Part shown: positions 27,101 through 36,985 of the stretch, piece after piece
Position numbering within the stretch: the first letter of the stretch is position 1
Layout: the number at the start of each line of letters is the position of its first letter
From: an uncultured Clostridia bacterium
Lineage (GTDB): Bacteria > Bacillota > Clostridia > Christensenellales > UBA1242
Assembly (NCBI GenBank): GCA_947630405.1
Contig: CANRHL010000006.1
Coordinates: 1 to 40,940 of the forward strand
DNA: 40,940 nucleotides
Direction: 5' to 3'
Program-made: the position numbers and the translations under genes
Notes under the pieces: model-generated
Database searches by the model: none
Seen by the model: only the letters and a program-made list of their open reading frames with translations
What the model was told of the DNA's origin: nothing

Positions 27101-30100
27101 GGCGGCGTTGCGGTTGATGCCGAGTTAAATGTTGGCAGCCGCATTGTTATGAACATTGGCGATAAAGTTACAATTGATGTTAAAAAATGGATTCCAAACG
27201 ATGTTGTTGACCCTCGCTTCCTGTTCAAAGAAATAATTTCAAGTTCGGGCAAAAAGATTATTGACATCAACGATAAAACCCGCACCATCACGGCAGTTGA
27301 GGGTGGCGAGGCAAGGCTTATTCTTGAACTTTCTAGCGGCATAATTAAAGAAATTGAAATTGTGTGCATAAACAAAGTTAAAGATATTAATGTAGAGCAA
27401 AATGTTTTAATTTCGGGTGCATCTTACACCATTGAAGCCGAAGTTGAGCCAAGCAATGCAACAAACTCCGCTCTTGAATTTGAACTTGCACCAACTGATA
27501 TTGCAACAATTAAAGAAAACGTGGTAACCTTTAAAAAGGCAGGCACAATAACTGTTTATGTTCGCTCAGTTGATGACCCTAATGTTCAAAAGGCGGTTAC
27601 AATAACCAGCACGTTAGGATATTTGCATCACCTTGAATTGAACGAAACCAACATCACAATTTTAAAAGGCGAAATGCACCGAATTTTTGTGGATGGTTAC
27701 CCTACCGATGCAAAGAACAACCAAATTAAATATAAAATTTTAACTGAATCTGCTTACGACAAAAAATCTAAAGTTATAACCTTAAGCGATGATGGTCAAA
27801 TTGAAGCCCTGTGCGCAGGCACTGCCACGGTTAGAGTTTACGCGTTAGACTATTATAACAACGAAGTTTATGCCGATTGCATAGTAACCGTGCGTTCACC
27901 GCTAATGTCAATTGATGTTCAGTTTGAAAGCACACTTGAAAATTATCAAAACAAAACCACCTTTATAACAAGCAAAAATGTTGTTCCGTTTAAAATTGTT
28001 TATGAGCCAATTGATGCCGAAATAGAAAATTATTCTTATAACATCAGTAACGATAGCGTTGCAAAAATTGAAGATGGCAAAATAATTTTCTTAAAAACTG
28101 ACCGAGTTTCAATAACCTTTATTTGCACCGATTTTGAAACAACAAAATCAATAACCTATTCATTCTATTATGTCGGCGACCGTTTGCACGAGGCAACCTT
28201 AAACAAAACAGGTTTTGAAAATAATGTTATAAACAAATTGGCGGGCGAAACTGTTACATTTAGTTTATCAAAAGCCGTTCCAAGCGACAACACTAATTTA
28301 GAGTTTACAATTACTAACATTGCCGAAAAGCGTAACGACCCAAATAAACAAGTTGCTACATTTAAAAATGGCGTGCTATATGCCGAAAATGGCGGAAGCT
28401 TTAGTTTCACATTATGGGTTAACGGTTATAAACTAGAAAATTTAACTCTTGTTGTAACTAAGAACGCAGTAGGCATTGAAGTTGTTGATGGCGACAATTT
28501 CTATGTTGGAATTCCATCCTTCTCAATTGACGCACACGTTTTGGAAACGGATGCAAGCCAAACAAAACTTGGATATCGCGTTAAAGAAACGGGCATTGCA
28601 TCAGTTAACCAAAATGGCGATGTAACCTTTAATAAATTCGGTGTTTGCCATGTGGAAATTTACATTGTTGAAATTCCAAGCATTACAAAAACAATAACAA
28701 TAACTTACACCAAAGAAGTGCAAAGCATTGTGTTCAATCAAATGCGAGATAATATTTACACAACCGATTATTTCGATTTTGGAATTTCTTCCGTTCCGCT
28801 AGACGCTGAGAAGTTTAGTGTTGATGTAACAATCGACAATGAAGAGATTGCGTCGTTAGTAAAGAAAGATGATATCTATCGATTAATTCCTATTAAAAGC
28901 GGAAAAGTAACTATCACCGCAACAGTGGTGGGCAAAGATATTAAGGCCACAAAAACAATTGAAATCTTTGACAAAATTTCCGATATTAAACTTTCACTAG
29001 ATAAAACGACCGATGCTCACGGTCATGGCGAATATAGAATTTTTGGCAACACATTCTTTAACGAGAAAAACGAGTTAATTAACACTTACAAAATGGGCGT
29101 AACGATTATACCTGCAGATTTATCCACAAGTTTGCTTGAATGGTCCTCAAGTAATGAACAAATTGCAACGGTTGATGCTTCTGGCGTGGTAACATTCCTA
29201 ACCGCAGGCAAAGTAACCATCACTGTTAAGCAAAAAGTGCCTTACCCTGGTGCGCCTGTTGCAATTGATAGTTACGAATTTAACATAGTTGAAGGCATAA
29301 ATGTATCTAGCCCTGCTCAGTTCAACCTCGCCAACGCAAAACTAACCGAAATTAACAAGTCAAGAACGGAAAATCTTGCCTCCATGGTGTTAAATGCAGA
29401 CATTTTAATTGATAAAGGCATTAACTCTCTACTTCTTAACTATAGCATTTATGGTAATGGATATATGTTAAACTTTTCTAACTCAATTAGCACGTGGGAA
29501 CACTTTATTATAAGAAGAAACAATGTTGTAATTGATAACGCAGTGTTGCGGGCAGTTGCAATTTCTAGCGGGCAAGAATTGCGCAATGCTGGCGTGGTGC
29601 TGATGATTGAGAACTGCAACGGCATACTTGTTTACAACACAATAATTGAACATGGCGAAACCGGCATAAGGTTGCAGTGTGCACAAGTTGATGTTGTTGG
29701 CTGCATAATAAGAAATTGCTTGTCGGCCGGCATAAAAGTTGCGCGAAGTGCTACCGTTGCCTGCAACCTACGAGTTAAAGATACCGTGTTCACATCAAGT
29801 TATTGCGGCATTCTTTACACCGCCGATAAATTTGCAACACCAAACCTTAATACTGTAACGTTGGAAGGCGAAGTGTGGTTCTACAACTATTCAACTGTCG
29901 ACCAACTTGAAAAGGGGTTGGATTTAAACAAAATTTTAAGAGATGCAGGATTATCCCTCGCTGCAAATGAAATTATTAGCCAACTAGAAAAAATTGTTGC
30001 CGACAAAGGCGGAAGTTACGCTTGCGAATATAACGGCGAAAAATATTATAACTTTGGCATTCTTCAATTCAGTGCCGATATTCGTATTGCCGGCATAACA

Positions 30101-30316
30101 TTTGATAGTTTTGGCATTTTGAATAAAACTGCATTAAATTCAACCTGCAATTATACGATTTTTGATTGTGTGGGTGCTTTGGATATGACTTTAACCACCG
30201 TTCCTATAAAATGTAATATTCTTTCAATTCAAGCCAAAGGTGCATTTATTAAGCCGGGCGAAAGTTATGTTGATAATCCAAATTTTTGGAAAATAAAACA
30301 ACCTTGTAGATTTTAA
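24173..30316 (+). CDS. Giant exoprotein with tandem bacterial Ig-like (Big_2-type) domains and C-terminal parallel beta-helix-like region
   Basis: N-terminal TM/signal, repeated motifs (VFTSSNEEIAKVE...GRVTITATS; ITWSVSDSNIAFIDNNTLRFNQVGAVTLTATS; LEWSSSNEQIATVDASGVVTFLTAGKVTIT). C-terminal region GNGYMLNF..IIRRNNVVIDNAVLR..IENCNGILVYNTIIEHGETGIRLQCAQVDVVGCIIRNC. ATG at 24173 preferred over TTG 24161. Confidence 0.9.
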   Translation: MKKLLVFLMLAIPILAIVIVKLTSTVALGDVFISVENIVLSEDDIKAKVGDSIDLKYVIYPEYATNQEVIFASSDEQAAIVDEKGHVDFVGTGSGYISVTTKEGSKHSYCSFYVSDTKVHRVQLNYESTRLHVGGEMLISATVLPDEALNKEVVFTSSNEEIAKVEFGSVHGLKVGRVTITATSVDGGYSDSVDLDIINPVTSLYVASENETIVTANKNEFVEYYVLPEDATIKQVHCSLDNPEVAEITDEGYITFLKPGEVNITLTTEDGGFTKTVKYIYTANFVYDIIVTTPSITMNIDDEPIIIAYETLPENCDVEIVSEDENIAYVRSGCLYPVKGGSTTLTLKAYKNENEVVIKTIFVYITSPATDIEIEDSITAEKTFKLNPISLPEGSTNSTYFYEIINGVDFATITQDGLITFNTLTASTIKVRVWANENKSVFKDVNITYTAGKPYSFELIDDKLTLNYNETALINYNILPASARDILPKLEIVEGQEIVEILPDGRIRAIAGGKAKVKVSFSLYNGQVVEDYCNIIVIRTAEQIEINVDLDYYANQNQYVTSKSAVQFSGTVLPADTTDKNITWSVSDSNIAFIDNNTLRFNQVGAVTLTATSNKATKSIEIYYAGSNPVYAEVQAEIGGVKQDMPTSINVEETFNVSISKLIPSYDTLPELYLEVENAKTSSPLGKVLTIEGNTVSAVAGGTATLVVRISNSIKINYSITVVRQPKSITVMQANSKITTSSIKLIAEILPIDTTNKNVKFVVNNPSIATVDGTTLTFNTNGIANITAISLADERVRCNFTIEKIEKDTILASVQQNSISFNKGELLTFNDVENFAISVESETPTIAGEKVVRVENERYLRAVSSGQAKIKVTTSTGSYEIEISVKQPVENVILSSNIDFYNDEYVVASRVVSLNFNVLPAHASNKGVTASIKLTGGERIATINNNRITFIKAGVVTLEIKSDDGNYASMINLRYTGGVAVDAELNVGSRIVMNIGDKVTIDVKKWIPNDVVDPRFLFKEIISSSGKKIIDINDKTRTITAVEGGEARLILELSSGIIKEIEIVCINKVKDINVEQNVLISGASYTIEAEVEPSNATNSALEFELAPTDIATIKENVVTFKKAGTITVYVRSVDDPNVQKAVTITSTLGYLHHLELNETNITILKGEMHRIFVDGYPTDAKNNQIKYKILTESAYDKKSKVITLSDDGQIEALCAGTATVRVYALDYYNNEVYADCIVTVRSPLMSIDVQFESTLENYQNKTTFITSKNVVPFKIVYEPIDAEIENYSYNISNDSVAKIEDGKIIFLKTDRVSITFICTDFETTKSITYSFYYVGDRLHEATLNKTGFENNVINKLAGETVTFSLSKAVPSDNTNLEFTITNIAEKRNDPNKQVATFKNGVLYAENGGSFSFTLWVNGYKLENLTLVVTKNAVGIEVVDGDNFYVGIPSFSIDAHVLETDASQTKLGYRVKETGIASVNQNGDVTFNKFGVCHVEIYIVEIPSITKTITITYTKEVQSIVFNQMRDNIYTTDYFDFGISSVPLDAEKFSVDVTIDNEEIASLVKKDDIYRLIPIKSGKVTITATVVGKDIKATKTIEIFDKISDIKLSLDKTTDAHGHGEYRIFGNTFFNEKNELINTYKMGVTIIPADLSTSLLEWSSSNEQIATVDASGVVTFLTAGKVTITVKQKVPYPGAPVAIDSYEFNIVEGINVSSPAQFNLANAKLTEINKSRTENLASMVLNADILIDKGINSLLLNYSIYGNGYMLNFSNSISTWEHFIIRRNNVVIDNAVLRAVAISSGQELRNAGVVLMIENCNGILVYNTIIEHGETGIRLQCAQVDVVGCIIRNCLSAGIKVARSATVACNLRVKDTVFTSSYCGILYTADKFATPNLNTVTLEGEVWFYNYSTVDQLEKGLDLNKILRDAGLSLAANEIISQLEKIVADKGGSYACEYNGEKYYNFGILQFSADIRIAGITFDSFGILNKTALNSTCNYTIFDCVGALDMTLTTVPIKCNILSIQAKGAFIKPGESYVDNPNFWKIKQPCRF

Positions 30317-30328
30317 AAAAGGAGAAAT

Positions 30329-33300
30329 ATGGCAAAACATATTAACAAAATCTTAATAGTTTTAGTTGTGTTAGCATGTGCTTGCCTATTTTTCCCTATT
30401 AAAAATTTAACATCAGAGGCGGTGGCAATTGACGGAGTTTCGGGCAACAAAATTGTGTTTGTTGGCCTAACGGGCAAAACCCCATTCCATTATTTTGTTG
30501 ACGATAACGATAAAAGCACTCTTATTAACGCCACAACAAAAGACACCGCTAAAAAATATTATTCAATTGTGCCTTCCGGCAGGGGCGATAGTTCGGGTTA
30601 TGGCGAATTTATGCCAACAAACGATATGTATTCATTTATTGAAAAAGGTATATTATATGCCACCGCCAGCGCACAAGTTGTTTGCGGAAATGGCACTCAA
30701 ATGACCCTAACGATTTCTGCCGGCGAACATCAACAACAAATAATTGGCACGGGCAACCTTTCCACCCCAATGCTTAAAATTGAAAATATTAGCGACATAT
30801 TAAAAATTTCATTTAACGCAACCAGCCCATCGGGCAGATGCGATTATGTTATGGATGAGCCAACAATTCATCTATACACGATTATTGACTCAGTAACCCT
30901 TAACACAGAAAATCAAACTGTATCCCCTGGTCAGCTTGTTAAGATAGATGCTTATAACGATGTAACCAGCATGTCCGGTCCATCGGGCAACTTTAAGAGT
31001 TTTTCTAAAATTAACCACCAAATTGAATTTCTATTTAAGGCAGAAGATAGCACTGAATTTGTTACTAGCCTAGATTATGTTGAAGTGGTTGGCTACAACC
31101 TTTACATCTTGCCAACGGCACCTAGCACGACTGTAACCTTTAAAGTGCGTTGTAAGAAAAACTCATTTTCGGATGAAAAAATTGAATCCACAAATACGGT
31201 AACACTAACTATCGCCACCGAAAAAGTTAATGTGCAAGTTTTAACCGATTTTAAAACCTCGCCACCGGCAAAATTCGTTGGTGAAGGCAGTTATGGTGTT
31301 GGCAAGGGGCTAAATCTAATTCAACGGCCAAACGCAGACTTTAAATTTGTTGGTTGGTATGTGGATGGCGAATATAAGGGAAATAGCAACACTCTGCATT
31401 TAAACGCCACCTTTGGCCAACAAATTTATGCAAAATATATTAAGAGCATTTCGGTTGAAAGCATAACCGTTGCCAGCAAAAAATATGACGGAACAACCTC
31501 TATTGATTTAGAAAATGTTTTGGTTAAATTTAGCGGCATAGAACCTGGCCACGATGTTGGTTTGGCCGGTGTAACCTATGCGTACGATTCTCCTAACGCA
31601 AAGAAAAATAACACAATTACTCCAACTGTATCGAGCTTAACACTAACGGGCGAAAATGCAGATATCTACACATTAAAAACTCAAGTTTTGCCAAGCATAA
31701 CGGGCGAAATTTTAAAAAGAGATGCCTACATTACTCCAGAAGCCAACCAAAAAGAATATGGCTATGGCGACCCTAACTTTGCATTTACGGCAAGCAATCT
31801 TGTTGCTAATGAAAGCCTTTCTGGCGGCATATCCCGTGAGGAAGGCGAGGCCATTTCTAAATACAACTTTACCTTGGGCGATTTAAACGATAAAAACCCA
31901 AACTACACTTTCACTTTAATTAATAACGGCGCTCAATTTGAAATAACTCAGCGAACATTGTTCCTCACAAACGTGTCGGTTAGCGAAAAGGTTTATGACG
32001 GCACAACCAGTGCCAGAATAACGGCCGAGTTAAACAACGTTTTCAACAACGAAGATGTGTCGGTTCAAATTGTTGGCAATTATAATGATAAGAATGTTGG
32101 AAATAATAAGCAAGTTACTCTTGTTAGCACCAATTTAATTGGTCGGGATAAAAACAACTATGTTTTGTCAAAATACACTGAAACGCTTTATGGCTCTATT
32201 TCGCCTCGTCCAGTAACGGTTAAGGCGGAAAATTACACTTGTGTTTATGGCGACAAAATTACACTAACTTACACTGCCAATTTATTGGCGGGCGACACGC
32301 TTGATGGCGAACTTGCAATCGATAACACAAACGCGGGCAACCACGAAATTAAACTTGGCACGCTCAATAACCCTAACTATGAAATTTCGTTTGAAAGTGC
32401 AACCTGCACAATAAAAAAACGCACCGCCAAGGTTGTTGCCGATGCGCAAACTAAGCCTTATGGCGAAAGTGATCCTGAACTAACATATTCTGCCACCAAT
32501 CTTGTTATAGGCGATAGTTTTAGTGGCGAACTAAAACGTGAAGGTGGCGAAGATGTTGGCAGTTACAAAATTAATGTGGGCAACTTATATAATCAAAACT
32601 ATGAAATTGACTTTAAAGAAAATTATTTAGAAATTAAAAAGCGCAAAATTGATGCGTTAATCACGTTTTTAAATAAAGTTTACGATGGCACAAAAAATGT
32701 CGAATATAGTGTAACCTATATCGAAAACATTAAAAATGAAAATTTTGAGTTGGAAGTATCCGCCGAATTGTCCGATTCAAATTGTGGCATTGTTGATGTA
32801 AATTTAAAATCCAGCCAAGTTGTTGGCAACAATTGGGGGAACTATCAATTTACCTACCTACCTCAAAACACGCAAATAGAAATTTCAAAACGCACGGCCA
32901 ATGTGTTTGTGGATAGTTCATCAAAAACTTATGGCGATGTGGACCCAGCATTCTCTTACACAACAACTGGCCTAGTTGGCGATGATGTATTAGATATTAC
33001 AATCTCTCGAGTTGCAGGCGAAGATGTTAATAAATATGAATTTTATTTACCTGATCAAGAGGCTGCAAACATTAGAAATTATAAGATTGAACTTGCCGAA
33101 GGCTTCTTCGAAATTGTGCCAAAAGTAATTCGCCTTTCAATTGCAACTCAATCCAAAACGTTTGGCGACCCTAATCCAAAAATTGAATTTTCTCTTATGG
33201 ACGAATTGTGTTTTAACGACACTGCCGAAAGCATTTTAACAGGCAAAATCACGCGTGAAGTTGGCGAAAGAGTTGCAATTTATGAATATATTGTTTCCAC

Positions 33301-35476
33301 CGTTTCAAATTCTAAAAACTACACATTTGTTAACGGGGAAGATAGTCATTTCTTAATCAACAAAAGGCCGGTTACTGTTATAATTTCGGATGCAACCAAA
33401 GTTTACGGCAGTGAAGACCCAACCTACGAATATGAAGTGGAAAACGACATTGAAGGCGAGCGCCTTAGCGCTCAAATTGTGCGCAACTTGGGCGAAAATG
33501 TTGGTTCTTACACTCTTATGTGCAACACCGAACAAGATTCGCCTTACATAATTACATATAAATCGGCAAATTTAATTATAACCCCTTATCACCTCTCAAT
33601 TGGTGCGGAGAATAAAGTTAAAATTTATGGCAACGAAGACCCTGCATTCAGCATTGCAATAACATCGGGCTATTTAAAAAATAATGATAGATTGGAAAAC
33701 ATTGTAAGCGGCACATTAATTCGTGATGAAGGCGAAGAAGCTAACATGTTTTACACAATCCGCGCAAACGACATTTCACTTGGCAACAATTACATAATTG
33801 ACGAGTTCAAAACAGGCACTCTTGAAATTATTAAGCGCAACATCACAATTGCGGCAAATTACACAACCAAAACTTATGGCGAGCCAGACCCAGAAATTAA
33901 ATATACGCTAATAGATAGTTCGCTTGCCTTTAATGATGCAATTCAAGGCGTGCTATCTCGTAAGCCGGGCGCAAATGTGGATAGTTACGAAATAACTTTG
34001 GGCAGCATTTCCTTAAATGATAATTACAACATTAATTTCATTTCCAACACTTTTGAAATTACACAAAAGCAAATTGAAATTGTGCCAATTTCTGCCTACA
34101 AATTCTATGGCGAGTTAGATGCCGAAATTAAATACACCATTGTTGGCAATTTAATTGATGGCGATACCCTACAAGGCAACCTTTATCGAGATAAAGATAA
34201 TTCATTAATTGAGAAAGCGGGCAAATATAAAATTCACTGCGATTTATCTAACCACAACTACGACATCGTTTTTGGCGAGTGGTATTTTGAAATTAAACCA
34301 AGAGAAATTGAAATAACGGCAGATAGTTATGAAATTACCTATGGAGAAACTGAGCCTAAATTAACTTATAAAGTAACGGCGGGTGAAATTTTAAATGGCG
34401 ATAAAATTCAAGGCACGTTAACGAAAAAAGCGGGCATTAACGCCGGCGTTTACGATATTGTAAGCACACTTTATTTGGGCAGAAACTATAGCATTAATTA
34501 CATTAAAGGCACGGTTACAATTAAGCCAAAAGAACTTGTTATTAAAACAACCAACTACACAAAAACCTATGGTCAGCCAGACCCTAACTTTAATTATACA
34601 ATTGTTGAAGGTACATTGATTAATAACGATATCCTCTACGGTGCAGTTTCGCGTGAAAAGGGCGAGGATGTTGGCAGTTATAATCTCGTTGCCAGCGTGT
34701 ATAACGCCAACTATCATGTAACATTGCAACCAGCCACATTAACAATTCAAAAGAAGGATGTTTACATGGTAACCGGCGTTTACAATAAAGTGTTCGATGG
34801 CACAACGGTTGCCTATTTAAAGAACCCTTACATATCTGGAATTATTGATGACGTTTATTTAAGTTATGCGCGCGATAACAGTGCCGAATTTGCTAGTTCA
34901 TCTGTTGGTGTAAACATTCCAGTTAGCGTACATGATATAACCATTGTTGGCATGGGGGCACAAAACTATAATTTAATTTTGCCTAACAATTTAACGGCAG
35001 ATATAACGTTAAAAGAAATCGTCAACCACAATGTTAGTGTTTCGGCAAAAGACCCTGTTTTATATGAGGATTGCGCACTTAATGTTTCTTTAGAAAATGT
35101 AATGCAAAATACTAAAATTCAAAATCACAACGTAGTGCTTAAATATAACATTTGGATTGAAGGCGGAAGTGAAGGCGGTGAGTTAGATAGCGTTTATACA
35201 ATTAAATTTGATGTGCCAAACAAAATATCCAGCAGGAACAACATTTATGTTTATCAAAAGTTGGAGGATGGGAATTTATTGCTAATTCAATGTCAAAAAC
35301 TTGCCAACGGAAGTTTGGTTGTTACATCATCTAATTTGGGCGAATTTTACATAACGGTTGAGGACGAAACTTGGCTGGATTATGCAACATATATATCGCT
35401 AAACATCATTGCAATCTTGTTAATTATCATCTGTTTTGTGGTTATTGTAAAATATCGAAATAAAAACAAAAAATAA
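30329..35476 (+). CDS. Giant surface protein with MBG and YDG repeats, C-terminal TM anchor
   Basis: Signal peptide; ~4 YDG-like units (KKYDGTTSIDL, KVYDGTTSARI, KVYDGTKNVEY, KVFDGTTVAYL) and ~11 MBG-like units (TYGEPDPEIKYT, TYGQPDPNFNYT, FGDPNPKIEF, etc.); C-terminal SLNIIAILLIIICFVVIVKYRNKNKK; no LPXTG seen. AAGGAG SD. Confidence 0.92.
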   Translation: MAKHINKILIVLVVLACACLFFPIKNLTSEAVAIDGVSGNKIVFVGLTGKTPFHYFVDDNDKSTLINATTKDTAKKYYSIVPSGRGDSSGYGEFMPTNDMYSFIEKGILYATASAQVVCGNGTQMTLTISAGEHQQQIIGTGNLSTPMLKIENISDILKISFNATSPSGRCDYVMDEPTIHLYTIIDSVTLNTENQTVSPGQLVKIDAYNDVTSMSGPSGNFKSFSKINHQIEFLFKAEDSTEFVTSLDYVEVVGYNLYILPTAPSTTVTFKVRCKKNSFSDEKIESTNTVTLTIATEKVNVQVLTDFKTSPPAKFVGEGSYGVGKGLNLIQRPNADFKFVGWYVDGEYKGNSNTLHLNATFGQQIYAKYIKSISVESITVASKKYDGTTSIDLENVLVKFSGIEPGHDVGLAGVTYAYDSPNAKKNNTITPTVSSLTLTGENADIYTLKTQVLPSITGEILKRDAYITPEANQKEYGYGDPNFAFTASNLVANESLSGGISREEGEAISKYNFTLGDLNDKNPNYTFTLINNGAQFEITQRTLFLTNVSVSEKVYDGTTSARITAELNNVFNNEDVSVQIVGNYNDKNVGNNKQVTLVSTNLIGRDKNNYVLSKYTETLYGSISPRPVTVKAENYTCVYGDKITLTYTANLLAGDTLDGELAIDNTNAGNHEIKLGTLNNPNYEISFESATCTIKKRTAKVVADAQTKPYGESDPELTYSATNLVIGDSFSGELKREGGEDVGSYKINVGNLYNQNYEIDFKENYLEIKKRKIDALITFLNKVYDGTKNVEYSVTYIENIKNENFELEVSAELSDSNCGIVDVNLKSSQVVGNNWGNYQFTYLPQNTQIEISKRTANVFVDSSSKTYGDVDPAFSYTTTGLVGDDVLDITISRVAGEDVNKYEFYLPDQEAANIRNYKIELAEGFFEIVPKVIRLSIATQSKTFGDPNPKIEFSLMDELCFNDTAESILTGKITREVGERVAIYEYIVSTVSNSKNYTFVNGEDSHFLINKRPVTVIISDATKVYGSEDPTYEYEVENDIEGERLSAQIVRNLGENVGSYTLMCNTEQDSPYIITYKSANLIITPYHLSIGAENKVKIYGNEDPAFSIAITSGYLKNNDRLENIVSGTLIRDEGEEANMFYTIRANDISLGNNYIIDEFKTGTLEIIKRNITIAANYTTKTYGEPDPEIKYTLIDSSLAFNDAIQGVLSRKPGANVDSYEITLGSISLNDNYNINFISNTFEITQKQIEIVPISAYKFYGELDAEIKYTIVGNLIDGDTLQGNLYRDKDNSLIEKAGKYKIHCDLSNHNYDIVFGEWYFEIKPREIEITADSYEITYGETEPKLTYKVTAGEILNGDKIQGTLTKKAGINAGVYDIVSTLYLGRNYSINYIKGTVTIKPKELVIKTTNYTKTYGQPDPNFNYTIVEGTLINNDILYGAVSREKGEDVGSYNLVASVYNANYHVTLQPATLTIQKKDVYMVTGVYNKVFDGTTVAYLKNPYISGIIDDVYLSYARDNSAEFASSSVGVNIPVSVHDITIVGMGAQNYNLILPNNLTADITLKEIVNHNVSVSAKDPVLYEDCALNVSLENVMQNTKIQNHNVVLKYNIWIEGGSEGGELDSVYTIKFDVPNKISSRNNIYVYQKLEDGNLLLIQCQKLANGSLVVTSSNLGEFYITVEDETWLDYATYISLNIIAILLIIICFVVIVKYRNKNKK

Positions 35477-35511
35477 ACATTAAAAATTTAAACAAAACTA
35501 AAACAAAAATA

Positions 35512-35538
35512 AAAAACTCTTCGTAATGAAGAGTTTTT
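35512..35538. terminator. Bidirectional terminator
   Basis: AAAAACTCTTC-GTAAT-GAAGAGTTTTT. Confidence 0.85.
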
Positions 35539-36589
35539 AATTTTCCAAATTTGTTTCTTCGGTTTTAAGCAATTTTTCACGTAAGATATTCATTGCTTTT
35601 TGTATGTTCGCACTCTTTACAAATTGCATGTCTGAAAATTCAATTTTATCTGAGTTATCGTCTTTAAGTTTTAATTGGTATTTTTTCAATTCTTCAATAG
35701 CGCTTTTATCATATCTATCAACAGTGGAACAAATTGTGCAATAAACCGTTCCTTCTCCGTTTGCATTATAAACAGGAATAAAATAACATTCATCGCCAGA
35801 TTCTTTATATCCCCAAAACGCGTTGCCCACCGCCTCAACATTATCATCAAAGCAGCCATCAAAAAACGCCAAATTGTCCGTTATGTTTTCGCACGAAAGT
35901 ATTGAGCAATCACTATATAAGTAATTAATAAAATCCGCAAAATAATCTTTGGAGGCTTCCGCACCGCTTTCAAAATCTGCACCGGTTAAATAATGCAATT
36001 CAAACAAATTCCCCTCTTCGTTTTCAAACAAAATTGAGAGCAAATATTTATCATATTCGTTACTGCCCTCAAGCATGTTGCACGGAATAAGTGAAAACGA
36101 AATAAGTTTATCAATCTGCCCCACTTCTGTTTCGCATCGAGAAATGGCATCTTCTTCAATGTTGCCAAAAAAGCTTTCAGTTAAAACCTTTATTTCGGCA
36201 TCGGTAATTGTGTCAGTTATAATTTGGCTATCATCTCCAAAACTAAAATCGTTGCCGTTAGCATCAAACACATCTTCCGCAGTGTGTGGGGAGCCGCTTG
36301 GCAATGTGCCATTATATTCGTTTGCTAACATTTTGTTATACGCTAAATAGCCAATAAGGCCACCAGCAAGCACAATTGAAAGGCATTTTAAAAGTGTGCG
36401 CGGCTTTTTCGAAGTTGGCAATTTTTTATTCATCTTTTTTCTTTGCTTTTTTGCGTGTTTGTTTGTCCACACATCATCTGGGAAAAAACCGCCAACCTCA
36501 ATCTGTTGGTTTTGTTCGTTTTCTGGTTCACTTTCAACACCCTGTTGATTATTAATCAATTCTATGGCGGTTTCTACTTTTTGTTTCAT
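35537..36589 (-). CDS. Hypothetical single-TM protein with acidic ectodomain
   Basis: ORF with basic stretch KKQRKKMNKKLPTSKKPRTLLK then TM CLSIVLAGGLIGYLAYNKML. ATG 36589 preferred; minus-strand TTGACA (36626-36621)-17-TAAATA (36603-36598). Confidence 0.75.
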   Translation of the reverse strand: MKQKVETAIELINNQQGVESEPENEQNQQIEVGGFFPDDVWTNKHAKKQRKKMNKKLPTSKKPRTLLKCLSIVLAGGLIGYLAYNKMLANEYNGTLPSGSPHTAEDVFDANGNDFSFGDDSQIITDTITDAEIKVLTESFFGNIEEDAISRCETEVGQIDKLISFSLIPCNMLEGSNEYDKYLLSILFENEEGNLFELHYLTGADFESGAEASKDYFADFINYLYSDCSILSCENITDNLAFFDGCFDDNVEAVGNAFWGYKESGDECYFIPVYNANGEGTVYCTICSTVDRYDKSAIEELKKYQLKLKDDNSDKIEFSDMQFVKSANIQKAMNILREKLLKTEETNLEN

Positions 36590-36838
36590 ACATATATTAT
36601 TTACCACAATTTTGAGCTTTTGTCAATATGGTTTTGAAATTTTTTTGTTTTTTTGTAGAACCTGTGACAAAACAAAAAATTATTAAAATAAAAAATTAAA
36701 ATAGATAGCAACAATAAATATTGCAAATTATTTTATATTTTCTTAACATCTTAATATTATTAATTTTTATATTTTTTTATTTATTTAATTAAATTTTTTC
36801 ATTTTATATTTTAATTTTTTAATAATTTTTAGTTAAAT

Positions 36839-36904
36839 TTTTCCACAGTTTGTCCACAACATATCCACAAGTTATCCACATACTTTTCCACCAAATGTGG
36901 ATAA
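36839..36904. other. oriC: Candidate replication origin (oriC): DnaA-box cluster
   Basis: Box starts at 36839 TTTTCCACA, 36850 TTGTCCACA, 36861 ATATCCACA, 36872 TTATCCACA, 36884 TTTTCCACC, plus inverted TGTGGATAA 36896-36904; AT-rich flanks. Confidence 0.8.
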
Positions 36905-36985
36905 ATTTGCCTTAAAATTTAAAAAAACCGCTAAAATAGGTGCGTTTTTGCTATTTTTTAAAAATTTTTATGTTATAATTTTTAT

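Noticed and set aside
24335-29686. Short ORFs within or antisense to the 2-kb-plus Ig-repeat gene
   Set aside because: Shadow frames of a long gene with clear domain repeats.
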